From Arthrobacter sp. SLBN-112 (lineage in GTDB: Bacteria; Actinomycetota; Actinomycetes; Actinomycetales; Micrococcaceae): a DNA stretch of 64,000 nt. A program made the translations under genes and the position numbers. Of the stretch, positions 9,182 to 18,076 are shown piece after piece. Numbering within the stretch: the first letter of the stretch is position 1; every line of letters begins with the position of its first letter. Below the pieces are notes generated by a model that was not told the DNA's origin, searched no databases, and was given only the letters and a program-made list of their open reading frames with translations. The stretch spans positions 1,240,001 through 1,304,000 of the forward strand of contig NZ_VFMU01000001.1 in NCBI RefSeq assembly GCF_006715225.1, written 5' to 3'.

Positions 9182-9844
9182 TCAGGCTCCGGTTTCGTAG
9201 TGGGGTTCGGCAACAGGCTTTGACTCCGGGGAGCCCTTCTCCCGCAGGTAGACGGAGGCGCCCACCAGGACCGCGACGGCCAGGAACTCGCTTTGCCAGT
9301 TCTGGAAAGACTCGAACCAGAAGCGGCTGGTGCCCAGGTACTGCAGGAAGGTGATGGTGGACTGGCCATGGCTTTGCTGGTCCTGGTTGTACTCGTCCAC
9401 GCCCCCGGCGGCGTGCAGGAAGAACGATCCGAGGAACAGCGCGAACAGCAGGATCGACAGGGAATGCTCGTAGACCTTGAGCACCACTCCGCCCCGCCGT
9501 ACGGGCCATGGCGTGGCTTTCCTGAGAGTCGCCTGGCGCGGGTCTTCATCCTGGGGCGCATCCTTGCCCACGGGCTTGGATTCGGATGAGCCTTTTTGGA
9601 ACAGGAACACGGTGAGGACCACGTACATGGCCATCTGCAGGAACTCCGACTCCCAGTTCTCGAACGTGGCCTCGACGAAGGCGCCCGTGCCCAGGAACTG
9701 CAGGACCGAGACGGCGGGTTCCCCATGGGCCTGCTGATCCTCACTGTAAGAGGCGGCCCCGGAGAGGATCATGCCCACGAAGAACGCAAGAAAGCACCCC
9801 AGGTTGGCCAGCAGCAGGCCATGTTCTTTTGCCCATTTGCGCAT
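9182..9844 (-). CDS. Internally duplicated four-helix membrane protein (DUF6766-like)
   Basis: A 220-residue membrane protein made of two homologous halves. Each half has a first helix ending before a polar DQQ(A/S)HG stretch, then VLQFLGT or FLQYLGT, then (E/Q)NWxSEFL and a second helix, closing with KGSxESKPV. The duplication is plain at about 10-93 and 125-212. I associate the pattern with the DUF6766 family, function unknown. It begins 3 bp after the 9848 gene, whose end supplies its ribosome-binding site (AAAAGGAG), so the two are translationally coupled. The pair probably belongs to the envelope or stress response. Confidence 0.75.
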   Translation of the reverse strand: MRKWAKEHGLLLANLGCFLAFFVGMILSGAASYSEDQQAHGEPAVSVLQFLGTGAFVEATFENWESEFLQMAMYVVLTVFLFQKGSSESKPVGKDAPQDEDPRQATLRKATPWPVRRGGVVLKVYEHSLSILLFALFLGSFFLHAAGGVDEYNQDQQSHGQSTITFLQYLGTSRFWFESFQNWQSEFLAVAVLVGASVYLREKGSPESKPVAEPHYETGA

Positions 9845-9847
9845 GTC

Positions 9848-10369
9848 TTACTCCTTTTCTGATGCGGGCGGGATGATCCTTCCCGTGGCCCGCTTGTTCA
9901 GTCGAAGCGGTACGAATACCAGCATGACCACCATGACGCCCAGCAGTGCGGCCCCGGCGGTGATCCCGGCAGACCGCCCGGCGGCAACATCGAACACCAG
10001 GGCGGCAGTTCCGGCGCTCAGCAGGGCAATGCCGCTAAGGGCGATCTTGGTGATGGTGTCAGCGCTGGAGACCAGTGTTTCCTTGAGCCGCTTGCGGAAG
10101 AGCCGCCGGTGCACGCTGACCGGGAGGAGGATGAAAGCGGTGGTCAGCGCGGCGATCACAACGTTGGTCAGGTAGAGATTGACCTCCCAGTCGTCCAGCT
10201 TTTCGAACCGCTGCTGGAATGGCAGCGTCAGCAGGAAACCGGCCAGGATCTGTACCCCGGTCTGAAGCACGCGCAGCTCCTGCAGGAGTTCCGCCCAGTT
10301 GCGGTCAAGCTGCTCCTCGCGGGTCTCATTGCGTCCCGTCCGGCCCGTGTAATCCTCAACTTCGGACAT
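9848..10369 (-). CDS. DUF6328-like membrane protein
   Basis: A 173-residue protein with an acidic cytosolic N-terminus containing the family-like stretch NWAELLQELRVLQTGVQIL. Four predicted transmembrane helices follow (about 42-60, 70-95, 115-135 and 140-160). I assign it to DUF6328 from memory of that stretch; the function is unknown. The ATG at 10369 is preceded by GAAGGAGAG; an in-frame ATG at 10399 is less well placed. It is coupled to the DUF6766-like gene and divergent from the SDR at 10590, with a TAAG-type repeat in the shared intergenic region. Confidence 0.75.
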   Translation of the reverse strand: MSEVEDYTGRTGRNETREEQLDRNWAELLQELRVLQTGVQILAGFLLTLPFQQRFEKLDDWEVNLYLTNVVIAALTTAFILLPVSVHRRLFRKRLKETLVSSADTITKIALSGIALLSAGTAALVFDVAAGRSAGITAGAALLGVMVVMLVFVPLRLNKRATGRIIPPASEKE

Positions 10370-10465
10370 CGGCTCTCCTTCCTCTCCGGCCGCGGCCATG
10401 GCCTTCTTTCTACTCCTCCCCTACCCAGAAACAAGGCCGGCCGTTGCGCGAGCTACAACATTTGA

Positions 10466-10477
10466 TAAGTTTACTGA
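10466..10477. promoter_or_regulatory. Near-match to the TAAG-N4-CTTA repeat
   Basis: TAAGTTTACTGA matches the shared repeat core at 11 of 12 positions (CTGA in place of CTTA). It lies in an AT-rich patch within the intergenic region shared by the DUF6328-like gene and the SDR at 10590. This is the weakest of the four sites. Confidence 0.3.
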
Positions 10478-10589
10478 TTATTACCGCTGAGTGGTGGACT
10501 TGGTCCTCCGCCCGGGATAGCTTCGAAGGGCCAGAGCACGACGGTGCCCTTCCCACCGACCCAGGTCAACCGATACAGGCAGGCGGACT

Positions 10590-11489
10590 ATGAGCGAGAC
10601 GGACAAGCAAACAGACCAGCCGAAGGATCCCCGCGGCGGTTACCACTCGGGCCCCTTTCCGGAACAGGAACAAAAGCAGCCCGGACTGACCGCGCCCATG
10701 GACCCCAAGCCCGACCACGGGGAGCTGAGCTACGAGGGGCACGGCAAGCTCGAAGGCAAGGCCGCGCTCATCACCGGAGGGGACTCCGGCATCGGCAAGG
10801 CTGCCGCCATCGCCTTCGCCCGTGAGGGGGCCGACGTCGCCATCTCCTACCTGCCCGAGGAGGAAGACGACGCGCAGGACACCGCGGAGTGGATCCGGAA
10901 AGCCGGACGCCGCGTGCTGCTGTTGCCCGGCGACGGACGCGAGGAGGAGTTCAGCACCCGCATCGTGGAGGAAACGGTCTCCGAATTCGGCCGCCTCGAT
11001 GTGCTGGTCCTGAACGCCGCGTACCAGAAGAACCGCGAGAGCCTGGAGACCCTTCCCACCGAGGAGTTTGACCGGGTCTTCCGGACCAACCTTTACTCGC
11101 TGCTGTGGTCCGCGCGGGCGGCCGTGCCGCACCTGAAGGCCGGGGCCTCCATCATCACCACCGCCTCCATCCAGGCCTTCAACCCCTCGCCGGGGCTGAT
11201 CGACTACGCCATGACCAAAGCGGCGCAAGTGGCCTTCACCAAGGCCCTGGCCCAGGAACTGGGGCCCAAGGGGATCCGTGTCAACGCCGTGGCCCCCGGC
11301 CCCATCTGGACTCCGTTGATCCCGGCCACCGAGTGGCCGGACAAGCTCCCCTCCTTCGGGCAGGACACGCCACTGGAGCGCGCGGGGCAGCCGGCGGAGC
11401 TCGCCGCGGCGTATGTACTGCTCGCCTCTGAGGACGGTTCCTACATTTCCGGTGCAGTCCTGCCCGTCACGGGCGGCAAGGGGCTTTAA
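10590..11489 (+). CDS. SDR-family oxidoreductase, general-stress type
   Basis: A 299-residue SDR with a 50-residue hydrophilic extension rich in Q, D and P. This is the layout of the Bacillus GSP39/YhdF and E. coli YghA group, whose members are general-stress or aldehyde reductases. The cofactor motif is TGGDSGIG (62-69), LNAA is at 141-144, and the triad is S193, Y206 and K210. The end SGAVLPVTGGKGL is typical. Substrate unknown. It is followed after 48 bp by the 11538 gene, with a terminator after that, so the two form a short operon. Confidence 0.88.
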   Translation: MSETDKQTDQPKDPRGGYHSGPFPEQEQKQPGLTAPMDPKPDHGELSYEGHGKLEGKAALITGGDSGIGKAAAIAFAREGADVAISYLPEEEDDAQDTAEWIRKAGRRVLLLPGDGREEEFSTRIVEETVSEFGRLDVLVLNAAYQKNRESLETLPTEEFDRVFRTNLYSLLWSARAAVPHLKAGASIITTASIQAFNPSPGLIDYAMTKAAQVAFTKALAQELGPKGIRVNAVAPGPIWTPLIPATEWPDKLPSFGQDTPLERAGQPAELAAAYVLLASEDGSYISGAVLPVTGGKGL

Positions 11490-11537
11490 TCAGGATCACC
11501 AGACCAGCAATATCGGCAATGAACAACAGGAGGAAGC

Positions 11538-11903
11538 ATGACGCAGGAAAACCAGCAGGCTGAACCCGAGACGGCTCCGGGCGGCTACGGCACCCCAACC
11601 GCCGAGCAGGAGGCCGCCGGGACGCAGGGCGGCCAGGGCCAGCAGTCCGGTGGCGGTGCATCCTCGGGCGGCGCGGACACCAACGAACCGCAGTCCGGCA
11701 CGGGCCAGGAGCCCGTTCCGCACGACATGGATCTTCCGTCCAGCGCGGCCGAGATCGACGAGTCCAATGACGATTCACAGGGGTCGGCGCCGGTGTCCTC
11801 GGAGTCCGGGCAGGAAGCCACGGGCATTCCGGATGGCAGCGGAAACGACCTTCCCAAGGAGAAATCGCCCAACGACAACGACGAAAGCTTCGACGCCGGA
11901 TAA
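11538..11903 (+). CDS. Acidic, intrinsically disordered small protein
   Basis: A 121-residue protein composed almost entirely of Q, E, G, S, P, D and T, with no hydrophobic core, so it is predicted to be disordered. Start MTQENQQAEP has a strong site (AACAGGAGGAAG). The acidic, glycine-rich composition resembles hydrophilin-like desiccation or osmotic protectants, which fits the adjacent general-stress SDR, but that is inference. A terminator follows at 11924. Confidence 0.6.
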   Translation: MTQENQQAEPETAPGGYGTPTAEQEAAGTQGGQGQQSGGGASSGGADTNEPQSGTGQEPVPHDMDLPSSAAEIDESNDDSQGSAPVSSESGQEATGIPDGSGNDLPKEKSPNDNDESFDAG

Positions 11904-11923
11904 AGCCTTCTGATCCATCCAGG

Positions 11924-11968
11924 CCCCCGTTTCTGCTGCCCCCCAAAGGTAGCGGAACGGGGGTTTTT
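11924..11968 (+). terminator. Rho-independent terminator
   Basis: CCCCCGTTTCTGCT pairs with AGCGGAACGGGGG (one bulge) around a short loop, followed by TTTTT. It lies 20 bp after the stop of the 11538 gene and closes the SDR operon. Confidence 0.8.
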
Positions 11969-12134
11969 GGCGTCCGGCGCGCCCCGGTCTCATCGACCCC
12001 TTGGCGGGGGCGGCACTGACGAATACATCCCTCCCGGCTGGGTACGGAACACGCAGAACCCAAATCGCCGGCAGGCAGCAGAGAGCAACCTGTGCAGCCG
12101 TCGGCGGCAAATTTCAACGCCGGGAAGGTGGACT

Positions 12135-13004
12135 GTGGGCAGGAGATCTTCGGAGCAGTGGGCGAGGCCGCAGGACCGGCCTGTCAACGTGGCGGTGGAC
12201 GTCCTGGTGCCCACCTGCAACCGGCCGGCCGAGCTCGCCGTCACCCTCGCGGGACTGGCCGGACAGACCGAGCCCGCGTTCGCCGTCGTCATCAGCGACC
12301 AGTCAGCCGGGCAGCCGGCCTGGGACCATCCCGCTGCCGCAGCAATGGTGCGCGTGCTGGAGGCGCAGGGCCGGCCCGTCACCCTTCTGCGGCACCTGCC
12401 GCGGCGCGGTCTGGCCGAACACCGCCAGTTCCTGCTGGACCAGGCCACGGCGGATCAGTGCCTCTTCCTTGACGACGACGTCTGGCTGGAGCCGGGCGCC
12501 CTCGAGCGGCTGAGCACGGCGCTGGATGAGCTTCAGTGCGGTTTTGTAGGAATGGCGCCGCAGGGCCTGTCCTTCCTGGCCGACCGCAGGCCGGAACAGA
12601 CGGCCGCGTTCCAGGCCTGGGAAGGCCCGGTGACTCCGGAGCGCATTCGGCCAGGTGCCCCGGGCTTTGAACGCTGGCCACTGCACAGCGCTGCCAACCT
12701 CAGCCACCTCAGCGCGGAACTGTCGCTGCAGCCGGGCGAATGGGTGCCGTACCACGTGGCGTGGCTGGGCGGCTGCGTACTGTACCGCAGGGAGGCGCTG
12801 AACGACGCCGGCGGGTTCCTTTTCTGGACCAGCCTCCCCGCCGACCACGCCGGAGAAGATGTCGTGGCGCAGTGGCAGGTGATGGAACGGTACGGCGGGG
12901 CGGGCATCCTGCCGTCCGGCGCGGTCCACCTGGAGTCGCCCACCACCGTGACGGACCGGCGGGTGGAGGCGTACGACGTGGTCCTGAAGGAGGATGCTGT
13001 CTGA
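12135..13004 (+). CDS. Family 2-type glycosyltransferase
   Basis: A 289-residue GT-A fold glycosyltransferase. The N-terminal strand VAVDVLVPTCNRPAEL and the metal/nucleotide-sugar motif LFLDDDVWLEPG are clear. AGEDVVAQWQV near the C-terminus supplies the acidic ED typical of the catalytic base. No membrane helix is present. I chose the GTG at 12135 because GGGAAGGTGG precedes it. Donor and acceptor are unknown. It is a single gene converging on the sugar locus. Confidence 0.75.
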   Translation: MGRRSSEQWARPQDRPVNVAVDVLVPTCNRPAELAVTLAGLAGQTEPAFAVVISDQSAGQPAWDHPAAAAMVRVLEAQGRPVTLLRHLPRRGLAEHRQFLLDQATADQCLFLDDDVWLEPGALERLSTALDELQCGFVGMAPQGLSFLADRRPEQTAAFQAWEGPVTPERIRPGAPGFERWPLHSAANLSHLSAELSLQPGEWVPYHVAWLGGCVLYRREALNDAGGFLFWTSLPADHAGEDVVAQWQVMERYGGAGILPSGAVHLESPTTVTDRRVEAYDVVLKEDAV

Positions 13005-13011
13005 TCAGGTC

Positions 13012-13893
13012 CTAACCGCGCCCGGCGCCCGGCGGATATGCCACGTATGCGAACTGTCCCGAATCCGGGAACCAGCTGTTGACGTTCAGGGTGCCCTGGC
13101 CACCGAATACCGGCCAGGTGTGCAGTGGTGTGGTCCAGTCACTGGTGGACACCAGGACGACCTCCACCGGAAGGTCTGCGGGGTGGCCCAGGGTTCCAGC
13201 GGGAAAGCGGAGATAGCTGGCCAGGCGGCCGTCGGGGGAGAGGTGCGGGAACCAGTCGACCGTTCCGCTGTCCACCAGGCGCTCGAACTGGCTGCCGTCA
13301 GGGCGGACCCGGGCAAGCTGGGCGTGGCCTGGTGCCGCGGTGAACGACTCCGTGTTCAGGTACAGCCATATTCCGTCCGGAGAATATTCAGGCCCGTCGC
13401 AGTGCCGCTGGCCCACCTCCACGCTCTCCGGTGGGCCACCCGCGGACGCGATGGTCCGCAGCCGGCCAGGGCGCGCGAAGTCACCCGCCCCAATGTCCAC
13501 GTAGGCCAGCCGGCCGCCGTCGGGACTGACGCCGTGGAGGAAATGGAAGGAACCGTCGTCGTCTGTGATCCTCGTGGCGTGCCCGCCTGCCAGCGGTGCG
13601 CGGTAGATATGGCCGTCCTCTCCTGAGAGGAAGATGCCGGTGCCGTCCGGGTCCAGGACGTGGTCATTATTGAGGTCCGGGACGCCGGTGAGCGGAACTT
13701 CGGTGAGGGAGCAGGCCGCCAGGTCGAGCCGCCACAGCCTGCCGTCTCCGTTGAGGATCAGCGCCCGGCCGTCGAGGGTCCAGTTGGGCGCCTCGAGCAG
13801 CATGTCCTCCGTGCGGAAGACGAGCGAAGATTCCCCGGTGACTGACGCCGTCCACACCTCGCAGCATTGGCCTGGTTGAAGGGTGCGGACCAC
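13012..13893 (-). CDS. TolB/WD40-like beta-propeller protein
   Basis: A 293-residue protein with repeated SPDG/DPDG turn motifs (HGVSPDGGRLAYV, YSPDGIWLYL, LSPDGRLASYL, WFPDSGQFAYV), the sign of a six- or seven-bladed propeller. There is no signal peptide, so it is cytosolic. Such proteins include oligogalacturonate-lyase-like enzymes and sugar-processing propellers. GTG at 13893 has AGGGAGAA upstream and lies 11 bp after the preceding stop. As the last gene of the sugar locus it may act on the imported sugar, but I cannot name a reaction. Confidence 0.7.
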   Translation of the reverse strand: MVRTLQPGQCCEVWTASVTGESSLVFRTEDMLLEAPNWTLDGRALILNGDGRLWRLDLAACSLTEVPLTGVPDLNNDHVLDPDGTGIFLSGEDGHIYRAPLAGGHATRITDDDGSFHFLHGVSPDGGRLAYVDIGAGDFARPGRLRTIASAGGPPESVEVGQRHCDGPEYSPDGIWLYLNTESFTAAPGHAQLARVRPDGSQFERLVDSGTVDWFPHLSPDGRLASYLRFPAGTLGHPADLPVEVVLVSTSDWTTPLHTWPVFGGQGTLNVNSWFPDSGQFAYVAYPPGAGRG

Positions 13894-13904
13894 GCCGGTT
13901 CTCC

Positions 13905-14906
13905 CTAGTCCTTGCTGCTGAAGGCGGCGTCGAAGCTGGTCTGGGAGGGTGGAAAGTCGTACTTCTTCAGGGCGGCGAGGGCTTCGGGGGCGCCGTGGAG
14001 GCGGTCCATGCCTGCGTCTTCCCATTCCACGGAGATGGGGCCGTCGTAGCCGATGGCGGCGAGGGCGCGGAAGGAGGCTTCCCAGGGGACGTCGCCGCGG
14101 CCTGCGGAGACGAAGTCCCAGCCGCGGCGGGGGTCGCCCCAGGCCAGGTGGGAGCCCAGGACGGTGTTCCGGCCGGTCTGCCGGACCTTGGTGTCCTTGC
14201 AGTCCACGTGGTAGATCCGGTCCTTGAAGTCCCAGATGAAGGAGACGGGATCAACGCCCTGCCACATCATGTGGGACGGGTCCCAGTTCAGGCCGAACGC
14301 TTCGCGGTGGCCGATCGCTTCGAGGGTGCGGACCGTGGTCCAGTAGTCGTAGGCGATCTCGGAGGGGTGGACTTCGTGGGCGAAGCGGACGCCGCATTCG
14401 TCGAAGACGTCCAGGATGGGGTTCCAGCGGTCGGCGAAGTCCTGGTAGCCGGCGTCGATCACCTTTTCGGGGACGGGCGGGAACATCGCGACATACTGCC
14501 AGATGGAGGAGCCGGTGAACCCGACCACGGTGTCCACGCCGAGCGCCTTGGCCAGCCGTGCGGTGTGTTTCATTTCCTCGGCGGCGCGTTGGCGGACACC
14601 TTCCGGGTCGCCGTCGCCCCAGACCTTGGAGCCGACGATGGCCTGGTGCCGGAAGTCGATGGGGTCATCGCACACGGCCTGGCCCTTGAGGTGGTTGGAG
14701 ATGGCCCAGACCTTGAGGTTGTACTTGTCCAGGATCTCGAGCTTGGCGTCGACGTAGCCCGGTTCATCCCAGCGCCAGGCGTCCAGGTGGTCACCGGAGA
14801 CGGCGATTTCCAGTCCGTCGTAGCCCCAGCCGGAGGCCAGACGGGCGACTTCTTCGAAGGGCAGATCGGCCCACTGGCCGGTGAACAGGGTGAACGGGCG
14901 GGGCAT
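13905..14906 (-). CDS. Sugar-phosphate isomerase/epimerase-family TIM barrel (LgdB/IolE-like)
   Basis: A 333-residue AP-endonuclease-2-type TIM barrel. Candidate metal ligands lie in AHEVHPSEIAYD, GLNWDPSHMMWQG, HVDCKD and VEWEDAG (E, D, H and E at strand ends). Relatives include inosose dehydratase, xylose-isomerase-like enzymes, and the LgdB proteins that perform elimination or hydration on 3-keto-sugars. Neighbouring Gfo/Idh/MocA dehydrogenases make a 3-keto-sugar lyase or hydratase role the best guess. AAGGAGCC precedes the ATG. It is co-directional with the dehydrogenase at 14932, 25 bp upstream. Confidence 0.8.
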   Translation of the reverse strand: MPRPFTLFTGQWADLPFEEVARLASGWGYDGLEIAVSGDHLDAWRWDEPGYVDAKLEILDKYNLKVWAISNHLKGQAVCDDPIDFRHQAIVGSKVWGDGDPEGVRQRAAEEMKHTARLAKALGVDTVVGFTGSSIWQYVAMFPPVPEKVIDAGYQDFADRWNPILDVFDECGVRFAHEVHPSEIAYDYWTTVRTLEAIGHREAFGLNWDPSHMMWQGVDPVSFIWDFKDRIYHVDCKDTKVRQTGRNTVLGSHLAWGDPRRGWDFVSAGRGDVPWEASFRALAAIGYDGPISVEWEDAGMDRLHGAPEALAALKKYDFPPSQTSFDAAFSSKD

Positions 14907-14931
14907 TCAGGGCTCCTTGAAGATAAGGGTG

Positions 14932-16122
14932 CTAGTGGCGGACGACGGTGAGGGTGCTTTTGTTGGCGGCGGACTGCTCCACCGCGTCCAGGACGTACTG
15001 GACGTTCAGTCCTTCTTCGAACGACGGCGAGGGCTGGCTTCCGTCCCGGATGGCCAGCAGGAAGTCGCGGACCTGGTGGGTGAAGGTGTGTTCCCAGCCG
15101 ATGATGTGGCCCTGCGGCCACCACGCCTCCAGGTAGGGGTGCTCTGGTTCGTTGACCAAAATCCTGCGGAAGCCCTGCTCGCGGACCGGGGCCGTAGCGT
15201 CCAGGAAGCCGAGTTCGTTAAGGTTTTCCAGGTCGAACAGGAGGCTGCCCTTGTCGCCGTAGACCTCGATCTGGAGGGAGTTCTTCCTGCCGGTGGCCAC
15301 GCGGGAGACCTCCACGGAGGCCACCGCCCCGGAGGTGAGGGACAGCGTGGCCCAGGCGGCGTCGTCGACCGTTACGTCCTCAAGCCCGCTTGCGGGACCA
15401 TTTGCACCGGGGCGGCGGTCCACGAAGGTGTTGAGTCGGCCGCTGACCTCGGTGACCTGGTCGCCCAGGAGGAAAAGCACCTGGTCGATGGCGTGGGAGG
15501 CGATGTCCCCGAGCGCCCCGGACCCGGCGGTCTCCTTCCGCAGCCGCCAGGTCATGGGGGCCTGGGCGTCCGCGAGCCAGTCCTGGAGGTAGGCGGCGCG
15601 GACGTGCCGGACGGTGCCCAGCCGGCCCTCGGCGATCAGTTCCCTGGCCAGGGCCAGGGCCGGGACGCGCCGGTAGTTGAAGCCGATCATCGACTGCACC
15701 CCGTTGGCCCGGGCCTTGGCCGCGGCGGCCGTCATCAGCTCGGCTTCCGCGAGGGTGTTGGCCAGCGGCTTTTCCACCAGGACGTGCTTGCCTGCCTCGA
15801 GCGCGGCGATGGCGATCTCGGCATGCATCCACCCCGGGGCGCAGATGTCCACGACGTCAATGTCATCGCGGGTGATCACCGTGCGCCAGTCGGTGGCTGA
15901 TTCGGCCCAGCCGTACTTTGCCGCGGCCTCTGCCACGGCACCGGCGTCCCGGCCCACGAGGACCTTTTGTTCGAAGGCCGGGACGTCGAAGAAGCTGGCC
16001 ACGTTCCGCCACGCGTTGGAGTGGGCCTTGCCCATGAAGGCGTAACCGATGGCGGCCACACCCAGCGGGCGGGAAACCCGGCGGGAGGCCGGCGGTTCGG
16101 ACGGGTGTGCGGGTGTGGTCAT
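14932..16122 (-). CDS. Gfo/Idh/MocA dehydrogenase, levoglucosan-dehydrogenase-like
   Basis: A 396-residue NAD(P)-dependent oxidoreductase. The Rossmann motif AIGYAFMGKAHS (24-35), CAPGWMH, the catalytic EKP lysine (EKP at 117-119), FNYRRVPALALA, YLQDW and AGSGALGDIASHAID are all present. From memory these segments resemble Arthrobacter/Pseudarthrobacter levoglucosan dehydrogenase (FMGKAHS, NYRR, YLQDW, GSGALGDI). That enzyme oxidises C3 of the sugar. I therefore favour a glycoside 3-dehydrogenase, although an inositol dehydrogenase role is also possible. It lies between the TIM barrel at 13905 and a second dehydrogenase at 16179. Confidence 0.85.
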   Translation of the reverse strand: MTTPAHPSEPPASRRVSRPLGVAAIGYAFMGKAHSNAWRNVASFFDVPAFEQKVLVGRDAGAVAEAAAKYGWAESATDWRTVITRDDIDVVDICAPGWMHAEIAIAALEAGKHVLVEKPLANTLAEAELMTAAAAKARANGVQSMIGFNYRRVPALALARELIAEGRLGTVRHVRAAYLQDWLADAQAPMTWRLRKETAGSGALGDIASHAIDQVLFLLGDQVTEVSGRLNTFVDRRPGANGPASGLEDVTVDDAAWATLSLTSGAVASVEVSRVATGRKNSLQIEVYGDKGSLLFDLENLNELGFLDATAPVREQGFRRILVNEPEHPYLEAWWPQGHIIGWEHTFTHQVRDFLLAIRDGSQPSPSFEEGLNVQYVLDAVEQSAANKSTLTVVRH

Positions 16123-16178
16123 GATGCGTTCCTGCGTGCTTCCTGCTGGCTGGACTACGTGCTGGATTACTTGCTGGA

Positions 16179-17297
16179 TCAGAGGGTGGCGGTCTCCGGC
16201 GCCCAGTCCTCGGGGAGGGCGGGCGACGCCGGGGCAGAGCTTTCCACATCCACGAACGTGCCGGACTCGACGGACTCGGAGATGGAGACCATGGTGTCCA
16301 GGACGTGGTAGGCCAGCTCACCCGTAGCGCGGTGCAGGACGCCGGCACGGATGGAGCGCGCCATGTCCAGCACGCCCATGCCGCGGCCGTTGGCGGGCCC
16401 GGTGGCCGGAACGGTGGTCCAGTCCTCGTCACCGGCGCGCCAGAGCTTGATGTCGCCGGTGAAGTAGTTGGGATCCGGCAGCGAGATGGTGGCTTCGGTG
16501 CCGGTGATTTCCACGAATCCCATGCGGGTGCGGGGGGACTCGAAGGAGAAAACGCTGTGCGAGGAGGCGCCAGACTCGAACTGCGCCATCGCGGAGACGT
16601 GGGTGGGCACCTCGACGGTGAATTCCTCGCCCGCCTTGGGGCCCGAGCCGATGACCCGCACGTCCTTGGCCTTGGACCCGACGGCGGCCACCTTGCGGAT
16701 GGAGCCGAAGGCCTGGACCAGGGTGGTGAGGTAGTACGGCCCCATGTCGAACAGCGGGCCCGCGCCGTGCTGGAAGAGGAAAGCGGGGTTCGGGTGCCAG
16801 GATTCCGGGCCGGGGGTCTGGAACGTCGTCATGGCTGTCAGCGGGGTGCCGATGTCGCCGCGCTGGATCAACCGCAGGGCGGTTTGGATCCCGGCGCCCA
16901 GGAAGGTGTCCGGGGCGCAGCCCAGGCGGATTCCGGCGGCGTCTGCGGTCTTGAGCAGGCCTAGCCCGGATTCCCGGTCCAGGCTGAACGGCTTTTCCGT
17001 CCAGACATGCTTGCCGGCGTTGACGGCGGCGGTGGCCACCTCCACGTGCGCGGCGGGAATGGTGAGGTTGACGATGATTTCGACGTCCGGGTGGTTCAGT
17101 GCCTTGTCCACCCCGCCCCACTCGGGGATGCCGTACTCCTTGGCGCGGGCCTCAGCCGCGTCCTCGAAAAGATCCGCGATGACGAGGACCTTAAGGTCCG
17201 GGAATGCGGTGAGGTTGTCCAGGTACTGCTTGCTGATCACGCCGGCGCCGATGACGCCGACGCCCACCGGGCCCTTGCGGGAAGCTGTGGTGCTCAT
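16179..17297 (-). CDS. Gfo/Idh/MocA-family oxidoreductase
   Basis: A 372-residue NAD(P)-dependent oxidoreductase with GVGVIGAGVIS (12-22), an NLTIPAAH motif and EKPF (101-104). The C-terminal domain carries DMGPYYLTTLV, the GxYxL variant of the catalytic region seen in one branch of the family. In a levoglucosan-type pathway this could be the LgdC-like reductase that returns 3-keto-glucose to glucose; that is inference from context. Its ATG overlaps the preceding TIM-barrel stop by four bases (ATGA), so the two are translationally coupled. Confidence 0.82.
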   Translation of the reverse strand: MSTTASRKGPVGVGVIGAGVISKQYLDNLTAFPDLKVLVIADLFEDAAEARAKEYGIPEWGGVDKALNHPDVEIIVNLTIPAAHVEVATAAVNAGKHVWTEKPFSLDRESGLGLLKTADAAGIRLGCAPDTFLGAGIQTALRLIQRGDIGTPLTAMTTFQTPGPESWHPNPAFLFQHGAGPLFDMGPYYLTTLVQAFGSIRKVAAVGSKAKDVRVIGSGPKAGEEFTVEVPTHVSAMAQFESGASSHSVFSFESPRTRMGFVEITGTEATISLPDPNYFTGDIKLWRAGDEDWTTVPATGPANGRGMGVLDMARSIRAGVLHRATGELAYHVLDTMVSISESVESGTFVDVESSAPASPALPEDWAPETATL

Positions 17298-18040
17298 GCT
17301 TTTACTCCTTCGCCTGCAGCGTTGAGGAAGGAAAGGCTCTCGTTGATGCCTTCGAAGATGTCGCCGGCGTAGTCGTCGAACTCCACCACGCCCACCTCCA
17401 GCGACTTGGCCGCGGCGATGACGTCCATGACCGGCACCTTGCCCTGGCCTGCGGGCTGCTGGGCCTTGTTGTCCTTGTTCAGGGGGCCGTCCTTGATGTG
17501 GATGAACCTCACGCGGTCGCCAAGCTTGGTGAGGATGTCCACCGGGTCCTGGCCTCCGACGGCCACCCAGTACGTGTCCACTTCCAGGACAAGTTCCGGG
17601 TCCAGCAGGGACTCGAAGTACTCCAGGGCCGTGCGGCCCTCGACGATGGACTCCAATTCCCAGGCGTGGTTGTGGTAGCCAACGCGGATGCCGTATTCGG
17701 CGCCCTTCTTGGCAGCAGCGTTGAGCTTTGCAGCCGTTGCCTGGATGTCTTCGGCCTTCTGCCAGTGCTCGGCGGGCAGGAACGGATCGATGACGGTGGT
17801 GATGCCCAGTTCCTTGGCCGCTGCGAAGATCTCGTCCTGGTCCTGGCTCATGAGGGGTGCGTGGCCGGATGGTGCGGTAAGCCCGTTCTCCTTCAGGGCC
17901 GCGCCGAGTTCCTTGGCCGTGGCAACGAAGTTGTACGGCTCGACCTGCGTGAAGCCGATCTCCGCCACCTTCCTGATGGTCCCCGGAAGATCCTCCGAGA
18001 TTGCGTTGCGGAGGGTGTAAAGCTGCAGTGAGTAGGACAT
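17294..18040 (-). CDS. Sugar-phosphate isomerase/epimerase-family TIM barrel
   Basis: A compact 248-residue AP-endonuclease-2-type TIM barrel. It starts SLQLYTLRNAISEDL, with metal-ligand candidates in GYHNHAWELE, LEVDTYWVAVGG, HIKDGP and VEFDDYAG. The length matches the short branch of the family (inosose dehydratase-like, hydroxypyruvate isomerase-like, LgdB-like). It is paired by a four-base overlap with the oxidoreductase at 16179, so they probably act in sequence. GGAAACCC precedes the ATG. Confidence 0.8.
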   Translation of the reverse strand: MSYSLQLYTLRNAISEDLPGTIRKVAEIGFTQVEPYNFVATAKELGAALKENGLTAPSGHAPLMSQDQDEIFAAAKELGITTVIDPFLPAEHWQKAEDIQATAAKLNAAAKKGAEYGIRVGYHNHAWELESIVEGRTALEYFESLLDPELVLEVDTYWVAVGGQDPVDILTKLGDRVRFIHIKDGPLNKDNKAQQPAGQGKVPVMDVIAAAKSLEVGVVEFDDYAGDIFEGINESLSFLNAAGEGVKA

Positions 18041-18076
18041 GGGTTTCCTTAGGTGTTCTGTAGGTGTGGGCTGGGG

